DNA of 33,716 nt from contig JAJRWP010000029.1 of NCBI GenBank assembly GCA_021545645.1, positions 1 to 33,716 on the forward strand, read 5' to 3'. The translations under genes and the position numbers were made by a program. This DNA comes from Zetaproteobacteria bacterium. Lineage in GTDB: Bacteria; Pseudomonadota; Zetaproteobacteria; Mariprofundales; Mariprofundaceae. Of the stretch, positions 23,283-32,145 are shown in pieces. How positions within the stretch are numbered: the stretch's first letter is position 1; every line of letters starts with the position of its first letter. The notes beneath the pieces are model-generated. The model was not told the DNA's origin. It searched no databases and was given only the letters and a program-made list of their open reading frames with translations.

Positions 23283-23795
23283 TTAGGGATTTGGCATGTG
23301 GGTTTTGGCCAATTCGACGTAGTGCGTCGCTGAAGCTTGCAAAAAGGCTTTTTCTTCGTCGCTGAGTTCGCGCCGTTCACGCGCCGGTGCACCGGCATAC
23401 AGATAACCGCCGCGCAATATTTTACCTTCCGGAACCAGCGAACCGGCGGCCAGCAAGCAACCGGACTCGAGTTTTGCGCGGTCCATCAAAATGGAACCCA
23501 TGCCGACCAGACAGCTGTCCTCGACTTCGCAACCGTGCAGAATCACCCGGTGACCAACAGTGACATCGTTGCCGATGATACACGGCGTGACGTGATGGCT
23601 GGTATGTACGACCGAATGATCCTGAATATTGCTGCGCGCACCGATGCGAATATCGTGCACATCGCCGCGCAGCACGCACTGATACCAAATATTCGCATCG
23701 GCAGCGATTTTAACGCGCCCAATAACTTCTGCAGAGGCGGCAACAAAGGCCGTCGGGTCGATGTCCGGCTGCCAGTGCAGGTAGGGTGAAATCAT
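23283..23795 (-). CDS. gamma-carbonic anhydrase family protein
   Basis: 170 residues forming a left-handed beta-helix with hexapeptide repeats (VIGRVKIAADANIWY, IIGNDVTVGHRVILHG, LVGMGSILMD). Metal-ligand histidines are in VVHTSHHV and GHRVILHG, the arrangement of the YrdA/Cam-like family. C-terminal helices follow (LSDEEKAFLQASATHYVELAK). These proteins bind zinc or iron as trimers, but carbonic anhydrase activity is shown for only some. The start overlaps the bactofilin stop by 4 bases. Confidence 0.9.
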   Translation of the reverse strand: MISPYLHWQPDIDPTAFVAASAEVIGRVKIAADANIWYQCVLRGDVHDIRIGARSNIQDHSVVHTSHHVTPCIIGNDVTVGHRVILHGCEVEDSCLVGMGSILMDRAKLESGCLLAAGSLVPEGKILRGGYLYAGAPARERRELSDEEKAFLQASATHYVELAKTHMPNP

Positions 23796-24223
23796 GCGGC
23801 TTGGGTCAGTTCGGGGCTTTTTTCCAGACGCGGATTGGCGGCGGTTTTTTCTATGGCGGGCTGTTTTTCATCAATGCGGTTGCAGCGGCCATTGATGGAT
23901 GCGCCTTCGCTCAGCGAAATGACATGATATTCGACATCGCCGATTAGTTTTCCGGTGGCGGTTATTTTCAGGTTCTCACTGGCCCGTACATTGCCGCGAA
24001 CCGTGCCGTGCAGCACCAGATTGGGCACATCGACCTCGCCGGTGATTTTTGCCACTTCGCTGACGATGAGCGTGCCGCCGTTGTGCGAATGGATGTTGCC
24101 GTCGAATCGTCCGTCGATGCGTACTGCGCCTTCGAATTCCAGTTCGCCGGTAAAGCTGGCGTGTTGGCCGATAATGGTTTCGATATTATTGTTATCCACT
24201 GTGTTTTTTCCCAGTTTCATCAT
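23792..24223 (-). CDS. bactofilin
   Basis: 143 residues. Residues about 15-115 are the bactofilin (DUF583) beta-helix: IGQHASFTGELEFEGAVRIDGRFDG, then KITGEVDVPNLVLHGTVRGNV and KLIGDVEYHVISLSEG. Both ends are unstructured and charged, as in the family. Bactofilins polymerise without nucleotide and shape cells, stalks or envelope subdomains. It begins ATGATG, the first ATG overlapping the upstream gene's stop. Placed between a coiled-coil membrane protein and a carbonic anhydrase, it may localise a membrane partner. Confidence 0.92.
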   Translation of the reverse strand: MMKLGKNTVDNNNIETIIGQHASFTGELEFEGAVRIDGRFDGNIHSHNGGTLIVSEVAKITGEVDVPNLVLHGTVRGNVRASENLKITATGKLIGDVEYHVISLSEGASINGRCNRIDEKQPAIEKTAANPRLEKSPELTQAA

Positions 24224-25014
24224 TCACCTTCCTTTGTTGCGGGAGCGGCAGCTTGCATCGGTTCGTTACGTGTTGATTCGTCACGCGTCGATGCATCCTG
24301 CGCCGTTGCGTCGTGTTCTAGTGTTATTCCCATTTGATCGCGTTCTGCGCCTTGATAATTCAGGCGGGTAATTTGTAGTTTTTCCGGTTGCCACGTGTGT
24401 TGCCACGGGGTGTTGCCTTCGAGAAAGACGTGGGTATCCATTTTATAGGGCAATTCGGCGGTTTTTTTACCCAGTTTGAGCAGTGCTTTTTGGCCTTTGC
24501 CGCCAATCGCATGGATGCGCACGCTGCCTCTGACACTACGCGGATAATTACCGCCTTTCACCAGCACCAGATTGTAGTTCAGTATATTGCCTTCCTTGAT
24601 GCGCGCGGTGGCGCGCAGAATACGCACGCCGCCGGATTTGCGTGCTTCAAGGATGCTTTCGTAGATATTCAAGCGCTGACGCAGTGTTTCGTTTTTCTGC
24701 TGGCCGGACAGCAGTTCCTTTTTGAGACCGTCGATTTGTTCTTTGGCCAGCGCGAATTCGCCTTGCAGGCTTGCCGCTTGATCTTGTAAGCCCTGATTCT
24801 GCTGCTGCAACTGATAAAAGCGGGTGGAAAGGGTTTCGGTGCGCGGTGGTGCGTAATACCAAGCTAAAGCAGCAGAACTGAGCGCGATAACAAGGATAAT
24901 GGTGATAATTCCGGCGATGTTCACACGCATATTGCGCACAGTATGGCCGCCCTGAGGTTCCAGCAGCATCAGTTGGTAGCGTTTGAATAGTCTGCGCAGG
25001 ATTCGACGTAACAT
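24220..25014 (-). CDS. DUF6776-type membrane protein with coiled coil
   Basis: 264 residues from the ATG at 25014, 2 bases after the argC stop. The track starts at a GTG four codons upstream inside argC. The N-terminus is basic, one membrane helix follows (about 29-52, IAGIITIILVIALSSAALAWYY), then a coiled coil (about 60-120, FYQLQQQNQGLQDQ to NETLRQRL) and a beta-rich domain (NYNLVLVKGGNYPRSVRGSVRI). The tail is Asp/Thr/Arg/Glu-rich. The layout resembles DUF6776; function is unknown. Overlap with bactofilin by 4 bases suggests the pair acts together, since bactofilins often pair with membrane coiled-coil proteins. Confidence 0.75.
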   Translation of the reverse strand: MLRRILRRLFKRYQLMLLEPQGGHTVRNMRVNIAGIITIILVIALSSAALAWYYAPPRTETLSTRFYQLQQQNQGLQDQAASLQGEFALAKEQIDGLKKELLSGQQKNETLRQRLNIYESILEARKSGGVRILRATARIKEGNILNYNLVLVKGGNYPRSVRGSVRIHAIGGKGQKALLKLGKKTAELPYKMDTHVFLEGNTPWQHTWQPEKLQITRLNYQGAERDQMGITLEHDATAQDASTRDESTRNEPMQAAAPATKEGE

Positions 25015-25016
25015 GG

Positions 25017-26051
25017 TTACGGCCACACCGCGTGGGCGCTGAGTGCCAGCGTTTCGTTAAAGCCGAACATGATGTTGGCATTTTGCACGGCCTGTCCGGC
25101 AGCGCCCTTGAGCAGATTATCCAAGCAACCGACCACGACAGCGCTGTTTTTTCCGGTAACACAAAGGCCGATATCGCAGCGGTTGCTGCCGTTGACAGCC
25201 TTGCTGGACGGCAGCGAACCCTCGGCCAAAACCTGCACGAAAGGCTCATCGGCATAGGCTTCGGCGAGCAGTTGATGCCAGTTGTCGGGATTTTCTCCGC
25301 TTACATGCAGGGTGGCCAGCATGCCGCGTGTCATGGGCAGGATATGCGGCACAAATTGCACGGAAATAGGGTTCCCAGAGAAGGCTTCGCCCCATTCTTC
25401 CATTTCCCAAGCATGCCTGTGCCGTGGCAAGCCGTAAGCCCGCACACCTTCATTGATCTCGCAGTAGAGAAGGTCGGTCTTGGCACTGCGTCCGGCCCCC
25501 GATGTGCCGGATTTGGCATCGACGATAATGCGCGAGGTGTCGATGACGCCCGCCTTGAGCAGTGGCAGCAGCGGCAGCAGCGTGCAAGTCGGGTAGCAGC
25601 CAGGATTGGCGATCAGTTGTGCATCGGCGATGTCTGCTCTGGCGTATTCGCTAAGGCCGAAGATGGCATCGTTCAGCAGTTCGGGAAACGGATGTGCCTG
25701 CCCGTAGGCCTCGGCATAGGTGGCAGCACTCTGGTGACGAAAATCGGCGGATAAATCGACCACCCGGCAACCAGCATCTAGCGCTTTTTTAACGCTGGCG
25801 GCGGCAGCGCCGTGCGGCAGGGCGGTGAGAACCAGTTCGATGCCGTCGGCCAGCGGTGTATCGGAAGCAAGAAGGGGCATGTTGGCAATATTCTTGGCTA
25901 GGCCGGGCAGCACTTCGCCAGCCAATTTTCCGGCTTGCGAATGCGCCCCGAGATGCGCGATGGCAAAGTGCGGATGTGCATCCAGCAGGCGAATCAGTTC
26001 GCTGCCGGTATATCCGGTGGCACCGAGAATGGCTGTGGAAATCTGTTTCAT
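25017..26051 (-). CDS. argC: N-acetyl-gamma-glutamyl-phosphate reductase
   Basis: 344 residues, the normal bacterial length. It catalyses NADPH-dependent reduction in arginine synthesis. ILGATGYTGSELIRLL is the nucleotide-binding motif, and the catalytic Cys is in ANPGCYPTCTLL. SGTSGAGRSAKTDLL and LPRHRHAWEMEE are further family blocks. It is separated from rpsI by a terminator, so it probably has its own promoter in that 90-base gap, although none is clear. It is first of a five-gene leftward set. Confidence 0.96.
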   Translation of the reverse strand: MKQISTAILGATGYTGSELIRLLDAHPHFAIAHLGAHSQAGKLAGEVLPGLAKNIANMPLLASDTPLADGIELVLTALPHGAAAASVKKALDAGCRVVDLSADFRHQSAATYAEAYGQAHPFPELLNDAIFGLSEYARADIADAQLIANPGCYPTCTLLPLLPLLKAGVIDTSRIIVDAKSGTSGAGRSAKTDLLYCEINEGVRAYGLPRHRHAWEMEEWGEAFSGNPISVQFVPHILPMTRGMLATLHVSGENPDNWHQLLAEAYADEPFVQVLAEGSLPSSKAVNGSNRCDIGLCVTGKNSAVVVGCLDNLLKGAAGQAVQNANIMFGFNETLALSAHAVWP

Positions 26052-26088
26052 GCAGCCATCTTACGCATCACAGCCGCCGCATCAATGC

Positions 26089-26118
26089 AAAAAAAACGGG
26101 AAGGCCGAAGCCTTCCCG
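26089..26118 (-). terminator. intrinsic terminator of rplM-rpsI
   Basis: On the minus strand CGGGAAGGC and GCCTTCCCG form a perfect 9-bp stem around TTCG, followed by eight T. This stops the ribosomal-protein message before argC. Confidence 0.95.
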
Positions 26119-26140
26119 TGATCTGTGTGTTGCCAAGCAA

Positions 26141-26533
26141 TTAACGCTTGGAGAACTGCGGTGCTTTTCTTGCCTTGTGCAGGCCATATTTTTTACGCTC
26201 AACCTTGCGTGCATCGCGGGTCAGCATGCCGGCTTGTTTGACTTGTCCACGCAGGCCCGAATCGTATTCGATAAGCGCGCGGGCAATGCCGTGACGAATC
26301 GCACCGGCTTGGCCGGATGTGCCGCCACCATGCACGTTCACACGAATGTCCATACGCCCGGAAAGCTGGGTGAGTACCAGCGGTGAAAGGGCGTGCTGGC
26401 GCACAATTTCAACGGGGAAATAATTGGTTACATCGCGACCGTTGACTTCGATTTTGCCGCTTCCCGGCTGAAGAATCACGCGTGCAACGCTGCTTTTGCG
26501 GCGGCCAGTGCCGCGATAAGTGGTATCTGCCAT
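26141..26533 (-). CDS. rpsI: 30S ribosomal protein S9
   Basis: 130 residues, normal for S9. [12 protein letters not shown] at the start, [12 protein letters not shown]-type segment (here [20 protein letters not shown]), and the conserved C-terminal [23 protein letters not shown] tail in shortened form ([11 protein letters not shown], then QFSKR) are all present. The final Lys-Arg reaches the P-site tRNA. It is 14 bases after rplM, the standard bacterial pair. Confidence 0.98.
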   Translation of the reverse strand: MADTTYRGTGRRKSSVARVILQPGSGKIEVNGRDVTNYFPVEIVRQHALSPLVLTQLSGRMDIRVNVHGGGTSGQAGAIRHGIARALIEYDSGLRGQVKQAGMLTRDARKVERKKYGLHKARKAPQFSKR

Positions 26534-26547
26534 GGCTATGGTCTCCG

Positions 26548-26979
26548 TTAGTCCAGACTTAGTGATTTGGGTTGCTGGGCGGTATGCGGGTGATCTTCGC
26601 CAGCATATACCTTCAGCTTTTTGAACATCTTACGTCCGAGCGGGTTTTTCGGTAGCATACCTTTGACGGCGGCTTCGATGATGCGCTCCGGGAACTGCTG
26701 GCGTTGTTTTTCCAGCGTGATGCTTTTCAGGCCACCGGCATAACCGGAATGGCGATAATAAACTTTCTGTTCTTCTTTACGCCCGGTGACCCGAACACGT
26801 GCCGCATTGATGACGATCACATGATCGCCGCAATCGGCGTGCGGGGTGTATTGCGGACGGTGTTTGCCGCGCAGAACTGAGGCTGCACGGGTGGCCAGAC
26901 GACCGAGAATCAGGTCGTTGGCATCAATGATATACCATTCGCGTTCAATACTTCCGGGACTGTAGGTCCAAGTGCGCAT
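26548..26979 (-). CDS. rplM: 50S ribosomal protein L13
   Basis: 143 residues, typical for L13. [40 protein letters not shown] and [21 protein letters not shown] are the hallmark blocks. The message starts at a consensus promoter and has a short leader with a small hairpin. A GGAG ribosome-binding site precedes the ATG. In E. coli L13 represses its own mRNA, so autoregulation here is possible. Confidence 0.98.
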   Translation of the reverse strand: MRTWTYSPGSIEREWYIIDANDLILGRLATRAASVLRGKHRPQYTPHADCGDHVIVINAARVRVTGRKEEQKVYYRHSGYAGGLKSITLEKQRQQFPERIIEAAVKGMLPKNPLGRKMFKKLKVYAGEDHPHTAQQPKSLSLD

Positions 26980-26997
26980 GTGCTTCTACTCCATAAC

Positions 26998-27012
26998 CGA
27001 CCACACGGGTCG
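26998..27012 (-). promoter_or_regulatory. hairpin in the rplM leader
   Basis: CGACC and GGTCG pair around CGTGT, ending 18 bases before the rplM ATG and close to its GGAG site. It could be a site for L13 autoregulation. This is a candidate only. Confidence 0.4.
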
Positions 27013-27030
27013 TTTTTCGCAAGGCGGCGG

Positions 27031-27058
27031 ATTATATGCAGTCGAAGGCGGATGTCAA
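27031..27058 (-). promoter_or_regulatory. consensus sigma70 promoter of rplM-rpsI
   Basis: On the minus strand TTGACA and TATAAT, both exact consensus, are 16 bases apart. The start is predicted near 27024, giving a leader of about 45 bases. Confidence 0.9.
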
Positions 27059-27134
27059 AAGCTTTTCAGTGGTGGTTTGCCGTTTGTCTCAAGGATTGTC
27101 TCCAGCACGACCGGCGTTAGACTGCCAAGCTGTT

Positions 27135-28181
27135 ATGACAACGCATTCCACACATAATCTTGGTCAGCGCCACGAGTTGATTCTCGGTGAGGTGGTGCGC
27201 GCCTATTTGGGCAGCGGTCAGCCGGTCGGTTCGCGTTCGCTAGCCGAGCAGGGAGCGATTGCTCTGAGTTCGGCATCGATTCGCAATGTGATGGCCGATC
27301 TTGAGCATCTCGGCATGTTGTGTTCGCCGCATACCTCGGCGGGACGGGTGCCGACCGATCATGGATTACGTTATTTTGTCGATGCGCTGATGGTGATGGA
27401 CCCCAAGATTGGACAATCGATGGAGCAAGTGTTGTCGGGGAATCTGTATGCCGCCGATGCGCAACAGGATTTATTGCACAAAGCGACCGACGAATTGGCC
27501 AGTTTAACGCGTTATGCGGGTTTGGTCTGGGTACACGAAACGAAGATGAAACGCATTCGCCGCATCGAATTGGTGGCAGTGAGTTCCGAAAAAGTATTGG
27601 CGGTGATTGTTTCCGATCACGGCGATGTGCAAAATCGGCTTATTTCCCGTCCATCCGGTTTGAATGAAGCGGCTTTGCACGATGTCAGCATGCGTTTGAA
27701 TGCACTTTTGGCCGATTGCGATTTGCAGGAGGCGCAGCGCCGCCTGCAACACGAAATGGACGACGATAGACTGCATGTGCGGCGTTTGTTGGAGGGCTTG
27801 AAACAATGGGCCGAGGCCCCTACACAAGGGCAAGAAGATATGTTTGTCAGCGGTCAGCGGCAATTGCTGGACATGCCGGAGTTCGGGGTTATCGATACGG
27901 TTCGTTCGTTACTTTCCGCGTTTGAAGAAAAAGAGCATCTGTTGCATTTGATGCAACAGGTGGAAGATGACGAGCACGGTGTGCGTATTTTTATCGGCAG
28001 TGAGCATGCTATGGTCGATATGGAGCAGGTGTCGATGGTCATGGCGCGCTACGAAGGGCCGATGAATACCGTCGGCACGCTCGGCGTAATCGGTCCCAAA
28101 CGCATGCAATACGAACGTGTGCTGCCGATTGTCGATTGCACGGCCAGATTGGTCAGTAGAATTTTAGGAGGTAAGGCTTGA
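27135..28181 (+). CDS. hrcA: heat-inducible transcription repressor
   Basis: 348 residues from the ATG at 27135 (MTTHSTHNLGQRHELIL). The track start 33 codons earlier crosses the rplM promoter and is not family sequence. The winged-helix N-terminus shows GSRSLAEQGAIALSSASIRNVMADLEHLGML and PHTSAGRVPTDHGLRYFVD. The effector domain follows, with HLLHLMQQ and a C-terminal GTLGVIGPKRMQYERVLP. HrcA binds CIRCE operators, but I find no CIRCE copy in this window. A weak promoter (TTGTCT, 16 bases, TAGACT) may precede it. The stop overlaps the grpE TTG. Confidence 0.94.
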   Translation: MTTHSTHNLGQRHELILGEVVRAYLGSGQPVGSRSLAEQGAIALSSASIRNVMADLEHLGMLCSPHTSAGRVPTDHGLRYFVDALMVMDPKIGQSMEQVLSGNLYAADAQQDLLHKATDELASLTRYAGLVWVHETKMKRIRRIELVAVSSEKVLAVIVSDHGDVQNRLISRPSGLNEAALHDVSMRLNALLADCDLQEAQRRLQHEMDDDRLHVRRLLEGLKQWAEAPTQGQEDMFVSGQRQLLDMPEFGVIDTVRSLLSAFEEKEHLLHLMQQVEDDEHGVRIFIGSEHAMVDMEQVSMVMARYEGPMNTVGTLGVIGPKRMQYERVLPIVDCTARLVSRILGGKA

Positions 28182-28759
28182 ACGAAAAGAATAACGAACG
28201 GAATCACAAAGAAGAAACTGAAACAGAGATTGAAATGGATCATCCGGATGCGGTAAGCGAAGCAGCCGATAGCGGTGATGTTTCAGAAGGCGATGTGGTT
28301 ACCGACGAGCTCGAAGCAGCCTATGCCGAAATCGCCGAATTAAAGGATAAATTACTGCGCAATCACGCCGAAATGGATAATTTACGCAAACGCACGCAGC
28401 GCGAAGTCGCCGATGCACATAAATTCGGTATTGAGAAGTTTGCCGTTGCACTGCTTGATGTGGTGGACAATCTTGAGCGCGCGCTGGAAGTCGATGAGGG
28501 CAACGAACAAGCACTGCGCGACGGCGTGAAGCTAACTCTCGGTAGCTGGCACAATATGATGGAAAAATTCAATCTGGAACGTATCGATGCGGTGGGCGAA
28601 TCATTCGATCCGCATCAGCACGAAGCCTTGTCGCAAATGCCACACGAAGAACCTGCGGGAACTGTGGTGGCACAGCATGTTGCCGGCTATAAATTGCACT
28701 GGCGTTTGTTGCGCCCGGCCAAGGTTCTGGTTTCGGCAGGGCTGCCGGAAGACAAGTAG
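28178..28759 (+). CDS. grpE: nucleotide exchange factor GrpE
   Basis: 193 residues starting at TTG, supported by a strong AGGAGG at 28166-28171, six bases before it. The next ATG is 19 codons in and lacks such a site. The N-terminal acidic tail is followed by a long dimer helix (LEAAYAEIAELKDKLLRNHAEMDNLRKRTQRE) and the beta domain (MPHEEPAGTVVAQHVAGYKL). It releases ADP from DnaK. It overlaps hrcA and is separated from dnaK by 160 bases holding a heat-shock promoter. Confidence 0.96.
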   Translation: MNEKNNERNHKEETETEIEMDHPDAVSEAADSGDVSEGDVVTDELEAAYAEIAELKDKLLRNHAEMDNLRKRTQREVADAHKFGIEKFAVALLDVVDNLERALEVDEGNEQALRDGVKLTLGSWHNMMEKFNLERIDAVGESFDPHQHEALSQMPHEEPAGTVVAQHVAGYKLHWRLLRPAKVLVSAGLPEDK

Positions 28760-28797
28760 ATAGGGTGCAAGCACCAAGCAAACAATCTCAGGGGGGG

Positions 28798-28825
28798 TTG
28801 AAAGGCGTAAATCGCACCCCCATAT
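28798..28825 (+). promoter_or_regulatory. sigma32 (RpoH)-type heat-shock promoter of dnaK
   Basis: TTGAAA and CCCCATAT are 14 bases apart, close to the sigma32 consensus CTTGAAA-N11-16-CCCCATnT. It lies about 95 bases before the dnaK ATG in the correct orientation. Confidence 0.82.
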
Positions 28826-28919
28826 AAGCTGAGTATGATGATTGAAACCACCGATGTAAGACCGGCGCAGTGCCTTAGTGCATGCGGGCTTTCGAATGAA
28901 AATATGGAGATAAAGAACA

Positions 28920-30866
28920 ATGGCAAAAGTAATCGGAATAGATCTTGGCACGACCAATTCGTGTGTGGCGGTAATGGAAGGCGACAAGGCCAAAGTCATC
29001 CCCAACAGCGAAGGCGATAATACCACGCCGTCGGTGGTGGCGTTTGCTGCGGATGGCGAACGTTTGGTCGGCGCATCGGCAAAGCGTCAGATGGTGACCA
29101 ACCCGGACAAAACATTTTATGCAGTCAAACGCTTAATCGGGCGCAAGGCCGATGCCAAAGAAACCGCGCATCATAAGAAGCTGGTATCCTATCCGGTGGT
29201 CGCTGCCGATAACGGCGATGCATGGGTTGAGGCGGACGGTAAGAAGATGAGTCCGCAGGAAATCAGTGCGATTACCTTGCAGAAGATGAAACAGACCGCC
29301 GAGGATTATCTGGGCGAGAAGGTGACTGATGCGGTGATTACCGTGCCTGCGTATTTTAACGATTCGCAGCGTCAGGCCACCAAGGATGCCGGGGCGATTG
29401 CCGGTTTGAACGTGCAGCGCATCATCAACGAGCCGACTGCCGCAGCTCTGGCCTACGGCCTGGACAAAACCGAGGAAAACCACCTGATTGCGGTTTATGA
29501 TTTGGGTGGCGGTACATTCGATATTTCGGTGCTGGAAATCGGCGACGGCGTGTTCGAGGTCAAGGCGACCAACGGCGATACCTTCCTCGGCGGCGAAGAT
29601 TTCGATCAGGTGATTATTCAATATCTGGCCGATGAGTTCAAAAAGGAAAGCGGTGTCGATTTGACGAGCGACAAGCTGGCCTTGCAGCGCCTGAAAGAGG
29701 CTGCCGAGAAGGCTAAAATCGAGCTTTCCAGCGGTCAGCAGACGGAGGTGAACCTGCCGTTCATCACCGCCGATGCATCCGGTCCGAAACATCTGTTGAT
29801 TAAGCTGACGCGCGCCAAATTCGAAAATATGGTGTCCGATCTTGTCGACCGCTCGATTGCACCGTGCAAACAGGCGCTCAAGGATGCCGGCGTGTCTGCT
29901 TCGGATATTCACGAAGTGGTGTTGGTCGGCGGTCAGACACGCATGCCGCTGGTGCAGCAGAAAGTGGAAGAATTCTTTGGTCGTGAGCCGCATAAGGGCG
30001 TGAACCCGGATGAAGTGGTCGCTATCGGTGCTGCTATTCAGGGCGCGGTGTTGTCCGGCGATGTGACCGATGTGTTGCTGCTGGATGTGACGCCGCTGAG
30101 TCTGGGTATTGAAGTCGAAGGCGGGCTTTTCAATAAAATCATTGAAAAGAACACCACGATTCCGACCAAAAAGAGCCAGACCTACACCACGGCTGCCGAT
30201 AATCAGACGGCGGTGACGATTAAGGTGGCGCAGGGCGAACGCGATATTTTCTCGGCCAATAAGCAGCTTGGCTTGTTCAATCTTGAAGGTATTGCCCCGG
30301 CTCCGCGAGGCATGCCGCAGATCGAAGTGACTTTCGATATTGATGCCAATGGTATTATGCATGTGCATGCCAAGGATAAGGGTACGGGCAAGGAAACATC
30401 GATTCGTATCGAGGCCGGTTCCGGTTTGTCCGAGGACGAAATCGAGAAGATGAAGAAGGATGCCGAGGCGCATGCCGACGAGGACAAGCAGAAGAAGGAA
30501 GAAATCGAAACTAGAAACCGCGCCGATGCACTTGTTTATGCTACCGAAAAATCGCTCAAGGAGCATGGCGACAAGGTGGATGACGACACCCGCAAGAGCA
30601 TCGAAGATGCCTTGGCCGAATTGAAATCGGCGCTGGAAGGCGGCGATATTGAGGCAATTAAAAAGGCCGAAGAGGATTTGTCGGAGAAATCGCAGAAGCT
30701 CGGTGAAGAAGTGTATAAACAGATGCAGGCTGAAGCTGCGGCTGGTGAAGGTGCAGCTTCGACGGGCGATGCCGCGAGTAGCGATGCCGGTGCGGCAGAC
30801 GGCGATACGGTGCAGGATGCCGAGGTGGTCGATGCCGAGGTTGTTGACGACGACAACAAGAAATAA
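28920..30866 (+). CDS. dnaK: molecular chaperone DnaK (Hsp70)
   Basis: 648 residues, standard length. The N-terminal ATPase has [30 protein letters not shown] and [14 protein letters not shown]. The substrate domain follows ([26 protein letters not shown]), and the C-terminal lid ends in an Ala/Asp-rich tail with the sequence [16 protein letters not shown]. It refolds proteins with GrpE and DnaJ in the cytoplasm. GGAG lies about 12 bases before the ATG. A 477-residue open frame on the opposite strand is a composition shadow, which is common for dnaK. Confidence 0.99.
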   Translation: MAKVIGIDLGTTNSCVAVMEGDKAKVIPNSEGDNTTPSVVAFAADGERLVGASAKRQMVTNPDKTFYAVKRLIGRKADAKETAHHKKLVSYPVVAADNGDAWVEADGKKMSPQEISAITLQKMKQTAEDYLGEKVTDAVITVPAYFNDSQRQATKDAGAIAGLNVQRIINEPTAAALAYGLDKTEENHLIAVYDLGGGTFDISVLEIGDGVFEVKATNGDTFLGGEDFDQVIIQYLADEFKKESGVDLTSDKLALQRLKEAAEKAKIELSSGQQTEVNLPFITADASGPKHLLIKLTRAKFENMVSDLVDRSIAPCKQALKDAGVSASDIHEVVLVGGQTRMPLVQQKVEEFFGREPHKGVNPDEVVAIGAAIQGAVLSGDVTDVLLLDVTPLSLGIEVEGGLFNKIIEKNTTIPTKKSQTYTTAADNQTAVTIKVAQGERDIFSANKQLGLFNLEGIAPAPRGMPQIEVTFDIDANGIMHVHAKDKGTGKETSIRIEAGSGLSEDEIEKMKKDAEAHADEDKQKKEEIETRNRADALVYATEKSLKEHGDKVDDDTRKSIEDALAELKSALEGGDIEAIKKAEEDLSEKSQKLGEEVYKQMQAEAAAGEGAASTGDAASSDAGAADGDTVQDAEVVDAEVVDDDNKK

Positions 30867-30886
30867 ACCGGGCTTTACAGCCTTCG

Positions 30887-30935
30887 GCCTTCGTCGCCTG
30901 CATGCCCGTTTATCGGTAATGCAGGCGGCGGAGGC
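30887..30935 (+). other. 17-bp hairpin between dnaK and dnaJ
   Basis: GCCTTCGTCGCCTGCAT pairs with ATGCAGGCGGCGGAGGC over 17 bp with two G-U pairs; the loop is 15 bases. Only a TTTT follows 8 bases later, so it is more likely an attenuator, RNase site or stability element than a full terminator. Confidence 0.65.
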
Positions 30936-31002
30936 TGTTGGCGTTTTAAGTGGTTCGGATGTTTTTAGTGTGGAGCTAGTGTGAAGCAGGGAAGGAGATA
31001 AC

Positions 31003-32145
31003 GTGCCGACAAAAGGCGATTATTACGAAATTCTGGGTGTGGATAAGGGCGCGGACGCCAATGCCGTCAAGCGCGCCTACCGCAAACTGGCCATGAAATA
31101 TCACCCCGACCGCAACAAGGACGATGCGGCTGCCGCAGAAAAATTCCGCGAAGTGACCGAGGCCTACGAAGTGTTGTCCGACAAGGAAAAACGGGCGCGC
31201 TACGATCAATACGGGCATGCCGGTGTCGATGATCAGATGAATGATTTCTGGTCGCGCGGCGGTCAGGATTCGCAGGCTTTCCGCGATTTTGGCGATGTAT
31301 TCGGCGATGTATTCGGCGATATGTTCGGTTTCGGCGGTTCGGGACGTTCCAACCGTGGTGCGGATTTACGTTATCAGCTGGAAATGACGTTGGAAGATGC
31401 GGCCAATGGCCGGGAAGCGGAATTAGAGATTCCCAAGCATGTCGGTTGCACCACTTGCAAGGGCAGCGGTGCGCGACCCGGGACCAATCCGGTTCCCTGC
31501 CGGACTTGCGGCGGTCATGGTCAGGTGCAGATGCAGCAGGGCTTTTTCGCCATGCGCCGTACTTGCCCGGAATGTCACGGTCAGGGCACACGTATCGAAT
31601 CGCCGTGTACGGACTGCGGCGGCAGTGGTTTGGTGCAGACGCGCAAAAAACTGAAAGTGCGCATTCCGCCCGGCGTGTACGACGGGGCGCAGGTGCGGGT
31701 CGGTGGTGAAGGCGAAGCGGGTGCGCAAGGTGGTCCGCCCGGCGATTTGTATATTGTAGTGCGCTTGAAGAAACACAGCATGTTCGAGCGCGAGGGTGCG
31801 GATTTGCATTGCGATATGCCGATTACCTTCCCGCAGGCGGTGCTTGGTTCCGAAGTGGATGCGCCGACGCTGAACGGGCGTGTGAAAATCAAGATTCCGG
31901 CCGGGACCGACAGCGGCAAGGTGTTTCGCCTGCGTGGCAAGGGTGTGCCGGATATTCGTGCCAACAGAACCGGCGATTTGTTTGTGCGTTTAAATGTGGC
32001 CGTGCCGAAGAAATTGAGTAAAAAACAGGAAGATTTGCTACGCGAATTCGCCGCCGAAACCGGCGACGAAGTGTATCCGGAACGGGCCTCGTTTCTTGGT
32101 AAAGCCAAACAGTTCTGGGACGATTTGTCCGGCGAGGTGAAATGA
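31003..32145 (+). CDS. dnaJ: co-chaperone DnaJ (Hsp40)
   Basis: 380 residues, start GTG with GAAGGAG 6 bases before it. The J domain (1-70) has the HPD motif in YHPDRNKD, followed by a Gly/Phe-rich stretch ([19 protein letters not shown]). Four zinc-binding repeats follow: [24 protein letters not shown] and CTDCGGSG, then the substrate domain ([12 protein letters not shown]). It activates the DnaK ATPase. It lies 136 bases after dnaK and its stop overlaps dapB by 4. Confidence 0.98.
   Translation: MPTKGDYYEILGVDKGADANAVKRAYRKLAMKYHPDRNKDDAAAAEKFREVTEAYEVLSDKEKRARYDQYGHAGVDDQMNDFWSRGGQDSQAFRDFGDVFGDVFGDMFGFGGSGRSNRGADLRYQLEMTLEDAANGREAELEIPKHVGCTTCKGSGARPGTNPVPCRTCGGHGQVQMQQGFFAMRRTCPECHGQGTRIESPCTDCGGSGLVQTRKKLKVRIPPGVYDGAQVRVGGEGEAGAQGGPPGDLYIVVRLKKHSMFEREGADLHCDMPITFPQAVLGSEVDAPTLNGRVKIKIPAGTDSGKVFRLRGKGVPDIRANRTGDLFVRLNVAVPKKLSKKQEDLLREFAAETGDEVYPERASFLGKAKQFWDDLSGEVK

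Noticed and set aside
23276-23398. 41-codon N-terminal extension of the Ppx/GppA protein
   Set aside because: Overlaps the end of the carbonic anhydrase gene and lacks family sequence; the motif MHAAIDIGSNTF marks the start.
25032-25754. 240-residue plus-strand ORF inside argC
   Set aside because: Antisense shadow of a clearly intact argC with no family match that I can recognise.
27036-27134. 33-codon N-terminal extension of hrcA
   Set aside because: Runs across the divergent rplM promoter and does not resemble HrcA; the ATG at 27135 begins the family sequence.
27000-28920. CIRCE operator near hrcA, grpE or dnaK
   Set aside because: I searched both gaps by eye for TTAGCACTC/GAGTGCTAA and found no acceptable copy.
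29133-30566. 477-residue ORF antisense to dnaK
   Set aside because: Known type of composition shadow opposite dnaK genes; no ribosome-binding site of note, no recognisable domain, and dnaK itself is fully convincing.
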